Below are positions 59,820 to 64,000 of a DNA stretch of 64,000 nt, one piece after another. The notes beneath the pieces are model-generated. The model had not been told where the DNA came from and made no database searches. It saw nothing but the letters and a program-made list of their open reading frames with translations. The translations under genes were made by a program, and so were the position numbers. Origin of the DNA: Candidatus Gastranaerophilales bacterium (lineage in GTDB: Bacteria; Cyanobacteriota; Vampirovibrionia; Gastranaerophilales; Gastranaerophilaceae); the NCBI GenBank assembly GCA_944322755.1, contig CALUPY010000003.1, positions 1 to 64,000 of the forward strand, written 5' to 3'. Positions within the stretch are counted from its first letter, which is position 1, and every line of letters begins with the position of its first letter.

Positions 59820-61607
59820 GTGGATATGAAAACATCTATGAAGACACATTATAACGAAGAATTGACTATTAAAGATATTGACAAAACAGTTACTCTTGCA
59901 GGCTGGGTTTCTGCAGTAAGAGATTTGGGTGGAATTATATTTGTAGAATTACGCGACCGCTCCGGACTGTTTCAGGTGGTAGCAGATCCGCAGATAAATC
60001 CTGATGTTCACGCTGTTTTTTCAAAACTTAAAGATGAGTATGTAATTCAGATTACCGGGAAAATAACAAAAAGACCTCCCGAAACCTATAATCCTGCGCT
60101 TGCAACAGGCGAAATCGAAATCTATCCGACCGAAGTTCATGTAATCTCAGAGGCGAAACTTTTGCCCTTTGAACTCGCAAGCGACGATACAAAAGAAGAA
60201 TTGAGACTGAAATACAGATATCTTGATATCAGACGCCCTCAGATGTTAAACAATCTGAAACTGCGCCACAACATAGTAACAGCAATCAGAAACTATCTGA
60301 ACAGCCTTGATTTTACTGAAGTTGAAACACCTATTCTGATTAATACAACACCGGAGGGTGCAAGAGATTTTCTCGTGCCGAGCCGTGTTCAGGAAGGAAA
60401 ATTCTTTGCGCTTCCGCAGTCGCCGCAGATTTTTAAACAGCTTTTGATGGTCGGCGGGCTGGAAAAATATTATCAGATTGCAAAATGCTTCCGTGATGAA
60501 GACCTGCGTGCAGACAGACAGCCTGAATTTACGCAGGTGGACATTGAGATGTCTTTCGTAAATCAGGAAGACATTATAAATCTCACAGAAGGACTGATTG
60601 TCGAAGCATTTAAACAGGCTGGAGTTGAAGTAAAGCCGCCATTTAAGAGAATCAGCTGGCAGGAGGCAATGGACAGATTCGGCTCAGACAAACCTGATGC
60701 GCGTTTCGGACTTGAACTGTTTGATATCGGCGATATTATGATGGAATCCACGTTTGAGCCTATCAAAGAAACTCTTAAAAACGGCGGTATTGCCAAGGCA
60801 ATTAAAATCCCGGGTATTGCCGGATATTCAAGAAAAGAAATGGACGACATCAGAAGTCTGGCTATTTCTTATGGTGCAAAGGGTATTGCCTGGCTGACGT
60901 TTATGGAAGACGGCACTGTTAAGTCACCTGTGCTCAAGTTCTTAACAGAAGAGCAGATAAAACAACTGCAGGAAAGAGCAGAAGCAAAACCCGGAGATGT
61001 CGTATTTTTTGTTGCAGACAACCCGAAAACCACATACGATGTTATGGGAAGATTCAGACTGTTCTTCGGTAACAAACTCGGACTCATCGATGAGAACAGT
61101 CATGCACTTTTATGGGTCGTTGATTTTCCGATGTTTGAATACAGTCAGGAATTTGATAGAATTATGGCAATGCACCATCCGTTCACCTCTCCGAACCTTG
61201 AAGATGTTGACAAGATGAAAACAGACCCTCTGAAAGTACGCTCTGTTGCATACGACATCGTGTACAACGGAACAGAACTCGGCGGAGGCAGCGTCAGAAT
61301 CCATTCTACGGAAGTTCAGAAAAAAGTATTTGAGGCATTGGGACTCAGCGAAGAAGAAACACAGACAAAGTTCGGTTTCATGCTTCAGGCCTTCCAGTAC
61401 GGAACCCCTCCGCATGCAGGTCTTGCTATCGGGCTGGACAGACTGGTCGCTCTTCTTGCAAAACAGACCTCTATCAGAGAAGTCATTGCATTCCCGAAAA
61501 ACTCTGCAGCTAAATGCTTAATGACGAATGCTCCGACTTTTGCATCAGAAGAGCAGCTTATGGAACTGCACTTAAAATCAACAGTAAAACACGAAATAAA
61601 ACACTAA
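59820..61607 (+). CDS. aspS: Aspartyl-tRNA synthetase (bacterial type)
   Basis: A 595-aa class II synthetase: anticodon-binding OB fold (about 18-110), motif 1 region, motif 2 FRDEDLRADRQPEFTQ, GAD insertion (about 300-415) and motif 3 GLAIGLDRLVALL. It may be non-discriminating if the cell also has GatCAB; sequence alone does not tell. GTG at 59820 has GGGG 5 nt ahead; an ATG two codons on is equally possible. Confidence 0.95.
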   Translation: MDMKTSMKTHYNEELTIKDIDKTVTLAGWVSAVRDLGGIIFVELRDRSGLFQVVADPQINPDVHAVFSKLKDEYVIQITGKITKRPPETYNPALATGEIEIYPTEVHVISEAKLLPFELASDDTKEELRLKYRYLDIRRPQMLNNLKLRHNIVTAIRNYLNSLDFTEVETPILINTTPEGARDFLVPSRVQEGKFFALPQSPQIFKQLLMVGGLEKYYQIAKCFRDEDLRADRQPEFTQVDIEMSFVNQEDIINLTEGLIVEAFKQAGVEVKPPFKRISWQEAMDRFGSDKPDARFGLELFDIGDIMMESTFEPIKETLKNGGIAKAIKIPGIAGYSRKEMDDIRSLAISYGAKGIAWLTFMEDGTVKSPVLKFLTEEQIKQLQERAEAKPGDVVFFVADNPKTTYDVMGRFRLFFGNKLGLIDENSHALLWVVDFPMFEYSQEFDRIMAMHHPFTSPNLEDVDKMKTDPLKVRSVAYDIVYNGTELGGGSVRIHSTEVQKKVFEALGLSEEETQTKFGFMLQAFQYGTPPHAGLAIGLDRLVALLAKQTSIREVIAFPKNSAAKCLMTNAPTFASEEQLMELHLKSTVKHEIKH

Positions 61608-61608
61608 C

Positions 61609-62133
61609 ATGGATAAATACACGGAAAAAACACTATCATCCCAGCAGGTATATCACGGCAGAATATTTGACGTGCTGAAAGATGAAGTTATGCTCTCGGA
61701 CGGTCTGAAACGTCCGCGGGATGTGATTGTACATCCGGGCGGAGTTGTTATTGCAGCAATAGACGGTGATGAAGTTCTTCTTGTGAAGCAATACAGGTAT
61801 CCTGTAAAACAGGCAGAGCTTGAGCTTCCGGCAGGAAGACTTGAACTTGGCGAAGACCCTTTTGCTGCAGCAAAAAGAGAACTTCTTGAAGAGACAGGTT
61901 ATGTTGCGGAAGAGTGGAAGTCTTTGGGCTTTATTTTCACAACTCCGGGTATTTGTACGGAAAAACTGTATTTGTTTAAAGCGCAAAAACTCTCTTTTGA
62001 CAGACAACAGCCGGATGAAGGCGAAATCATTGACTATATGAAATACAAAATTTCTGATGTAATAAGGATGATTAAAGAGGGTGAAATCAACGACGCAAAA
62101 ACAATTTGCGCCTTGATGAGAGTGCTGCATTAG
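61609..62133 (+). CDS. Nudix hydrolase, ADP-sugar pyrophosphatase type
   Basis: A 174-aa protein with a canonical Nudix box, GRLELGEDPFAAAKRELLEETGY, and all catalytic glutamates, in contrast to the Nudix-like regulator at 35795. PGGVVIAAIDGDEVLLVKQYRYP and TTPGICTEKLYLFKA are typical of ADP-ribose pyrophosphatases (NudF). It starts one base after aspS stops. Confidence 0.92.
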   Translation: MDKYTEKTLSSQQVYHGRIFDVLKDEVMLSDGLKRPRDVIVHPGGVVIAAIDGDEVLLVKQYRYPVKQAELELPAGRLELGEDPFAAAKRELLEETGYVAEEWKSLGFIFTTPGICTEKLYLFKAQKLSFDRQQPDEGEIIDYMKYKISDVIRMIKEGEINDAKTICALMRVLH

Positions 62134-62199
62134 GGTATTTATGTTTTTTTAAACAGGTTTGTTTGTTTCAATGATTTTGTGAAAAATCGCGGATTTCTA

Positions 62200-62228
62200 T
62201 TGGCAAAGTTATATTTTAATAATATAAT
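62200..62228 (+). promoter_or_regulatory. Strong predicted promoter of the his genes
   Basis: TTGGCA, 17-nt spacer, TATAAT, about 50 bp before the hisC-HAD start. Near-consensus. Confidence 0.7.
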
Positions 62229-62279
62229 CATTCAAAAACCCCTGAATTTTAGAACAGAAACCCAAAGAGTATTTAGAAC

Positions 62280-63965
62280 ATGATTGAACCCAAGAAATCC
62301 CTGAAATACCTGAAAATTTATGAAACCGACCTGTTTCCCCAAAAATGGGAAATGAAACTTGATGCAAACGAAAACTATATCGGCCCCTCGAAAAAAGTTC
62401 TGGAAGCATTGAAAAAGCTGTCAGCAGCGGATATTTCACATTATCCATGCTACGGAGAACTTCTTTCTGCACTGGCAAAAAAATTCAGTGTCAAAAAAGA
62501 ATCCATTGTTCTGACAAACGGAGCAGACGAGGCTATATCAGCAGTAATAAACACATACGCGGAACAGTCAGACTCAATTATCACGGTCACGCCGACTTTT
62601 TCAATGCCAAAGATATACGCTGCACAGCTCGGGTGCAAATATATAGAAGTTCCGTATGAAAAACGCTGGGATTTTCCGTTTGAAAGTTTTATTAAATCAA
62701 TTAAAAAGAGTACAAAAATCATCTATCTCACGACTCCGAACAATCCAACCGGAACCATCATTCCACTGGAACAGATAAAATATATTCTCGAGCATTTTAA
62801 AGACAGACTTGTGGTTGTGGATGAGACATACGGCTCTTTCTCGTCATATTCCTGTATTCCGCTCACAAAAACTTATGAAAATCTTGTTGTTATAAAGTCT
62901 ATGTCAAAAGACTACGGGCTTGCGGGGCTGCGGCTCGGTTTTGTTATTTCAAACCCTGCGAATATAAACAACATTAAGAAATCCCTCAGCCCGTACAATG
63001 TAAACACTGCTGCAGCAAAAGCTGCAACAGCAGCGCTTAATGACACAGAGCACTTTGAATTCATAAAAACAGAGCTGAAAAAATCAAAGGAGTATCTCAC
63101 AGCAGAACTGAAAAAGCTCAATGCAACAGTCTATGAGTCGCACGCAAACTTTATACTTGCAGAATTCGGCGCAAAAACAGACTACGTTTATAATGTACTT
63201 TTGAACAACGGCATTGTTGTAAAAAAACTCGACAACCTGAAATCACTCAGAATAACTCTTCCGACCGTGGCAGCCGCGCAAAAAATCATCGCGCTCATTC
63301 ATCCCAAAGACGTCATCGTTTTTGATATGGACGGAGTGCTTGTAGATGTAGGAAAGTCTTACAGAATGGCTATTGCAGAGACTTATAAGTATTTCTCAAA
63401 ACGCAGTATTTCGCAAGACGACATCCAAAACGCAAAAAATCTCGGAGGTCTGAACAATGACTGGGATTTGACATATCATCTTCTTAAAGCTGCTGGTACC
63501 TGGGTGCCGTATGATGATATAGTCGAAAAATTTCAGGAGCTGTACTGGAACAACGGAAAGGGCTGCATAAATGATGAAATTCTCATTGCTGACCCGAAAC
63601 TTCTAAAAGCGCTCTCTGAAAGATATATTCTCGCTGTTTTCACGGGAAGACCGAAGATAGAGGCGGAATTTACCCTGAAAAAGTTTGATATACTTAAATA
63701 CTTTTCAAAAATAGTCACAATGAACGACCTGCCCAAAGAACGCCAAAAACCTGATACACTCGGGCTTGAGATGATTAAAAATGCAGTATATGCCGGAAAA
63801 ATGCTGTACGTCGGAGACACAATTGATGATGTAAAATGCGCAAAAGAGTTCAGAATAACAGGTTTCGGCGTAGCACACACAAGAGAACAGGCAGACATGC
63901 TCTTAAACAACGGCGCAAAATATGTTATAAATAATGTAAATCAGCTTGGAGAATTTATTCGATGA
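62280..63965 (+). CDS. Histidinol-phosphate aminotransferase fused to a HAD-family phosphatase
   Basis: A 561-aa fusion. Residues 1-340 are HisC: LDANENYIGPSKKVLEAL, LTNGADEAISAVI, TTPNNPTGTIIPLEQIKY, VVDETYGSFSS and the Schiff-base Lys in VVIKSMSKDYGLAGLRLGF. Residues about 348-561 are a HAD hydrolase: DVIVFDMDGVLVDVGKSYR, AVFTGRPKIEAEFTL, KYFSKIVTMNDLPKERQKPD and MLYVGDTIDDVKCAKE. The HAD part resembles TIGR01548. It could dephosphorylate histidinol phosphate, the next step but one. The last codon overlaps hisB (ATGA). Confidence 0.88.
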   Translation: MIEPKKSLKYLKIYETDLFPQKWEMKLDANENYIGPSKKVLEALKKLSAADISHYPCYGELLSALAKKFSVKKESIVLTNGADEAISAVINTYAEQSDSIITVTPTFSMPKIYAAQLGCKYIEVPYEKRWDFPFESFIKSIKKSTKIIYLTTPNNPTGTIIPLEQIKYILEHFKDRLVVVDETYGSFSSYSCIPLTKTYENLVVIKSMSKDYGLAGLRLGFVISNPANINNIKKSLSPYNVNTAAAKAATAALNDTEHFEFIKTELKKSKEYLTAELKKLNATVYESHANFILAEFGAKTDYVYNVLLNNGIVVKKLDNLKSLRITLPTVAAAQKIIALIHPKDVIVFDMDGVLVDVGKSYRMAIAETYKYFSKRSISQDDIQNAKNLGGLNNDWDLTYHLLKAAGTWVPYDDIVEKFQELYWNNGKGCINDEILIADPKLLKALSERYILAVFTGRPKIEAEFTLKKFDILKYFSKIVTMNDLPKERQKPDTLGLEMIKNAVYAGKMLYVGDTIDDVKCAKEFRITGFGVAHTREQADMLLNNGAKYVINNVNQLGEFIR

Positions 63966-64000
63966 GAAAAGGCGGAATAGAAAGAATCACAAAAGAAACA
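63962..64000 (+). CDS. hisB: Imidazoleglycerol-phosphate dehydratase, first 13 codons (cut by window end)
   Basis: MRKGGIERITKET matches the N terminus of HisB (basic start, then IxRxTKET). The ATG overlaps the stop of hisC-HAD. The remainder lies outside the window. Confidence 0.7.
   Translation, partial: MRKGGIERITKET

Noticed and set aside
1-64000. tRNA, rRNA, CRISPR array, transposase or integrase genes
   Set aside because: Looked for and not seen on either strand.

Overview
The window is a 64 kb, AT-rich, gene-dense bacterial segment with the standard genetic code. I read it as a diderm bacterium: it has an Omp85/BamA protein, MlaD, LapA, lipoprotein signal peptidase and MsbA-type ABC genes. 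The gene set fits a non-photosynthetic relative of Cyanobacteria, such as the gut Gastranaerophilales (Melainabacteria/Vampirovibrionia). Pointers are the TIGR03960-type radical SAM gene next to RNase E/G, a HisC fused to a TIGR01548-like HAD domain, and many lineage-specific proteins without known homologues. That placement is inference. I saw no rRNA, tRNA, CRISPR array, insertion sequence or phage.

Layout. 1-460 holds no gene but three REP-like hairpins. 461-4421 (minus) carries a NarL-type response regulator and two large unrecognised acidic proteins. 4750-9964 (plus) is a compact operon: MnmC2-like methyltransferase, FAD oxidoreductase, ribE, ribBA, GNAT acetyltransferase. 9982-13200 (minus) has a subtilisin-like protein without a signal peptide and an unknown membrane protein, followed by two very small ORFs. 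13617-18004 (minus) is a six-gene run: receiver protein, mlaD, upp, pgeF, SEC-C protein, udg. aroA and a dicarboxylate symporter follow (minus), then fumarase, ribH and an MFS transporter (plus). A DnaQ-type exonuclease diverges from a lytic transglycosylase with a long structured leader. Next come msbA, a FliK-like soluble protein and a serpin-like lipoprotein (all minus).

31166-39587 is mostly plus: an acidic protein, ricT/yaaT, a soluble FlhA C-terminal-domain protein, an aluminium-resistance/methionine gamma-lyase family enzyme, a minus-strand Nudix/NrtR-like regulator, bamA and a TPR protein. 39592-44524 (minus) carries two small lineage-specific proteins, engB, lapA, rluD, lspA and an NTF2-like exported protein. 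Then coaX, an 87-aa Cys-rich protein, the radical SAM/RNase E-G/FliO-like cluster (minus), bioA, an M16 peptidase, rsfS and rpsU. The right end is plus: tyrS-cysK-cysE, aspS, a Nudix ADP-sugar pyrophosphatase, hisC-HAD and the first codons of hisB.

The most unusual content: (i) an orphan cytoplasmic FlhA C-terminal domain joined to a DUF4177-like domain and a coiled coil, with a FliK-C-like protein nearby and no export gate in view; (ii) two short intergenic transcript candidates, each with an uninterrupted 51-52-nt stretch without G just before an intrinsic terminator, plus a third under a 41-bp palindrome; (iii) a recurrent TATA-rich element in front of these RNAs and several lineage-specific genes; (iv) a divergent serpin-like lipoprotein and a subtilisin-like protein without export signal; (v) a leader with mutually exclusive helices before the lytic transglycosylase.
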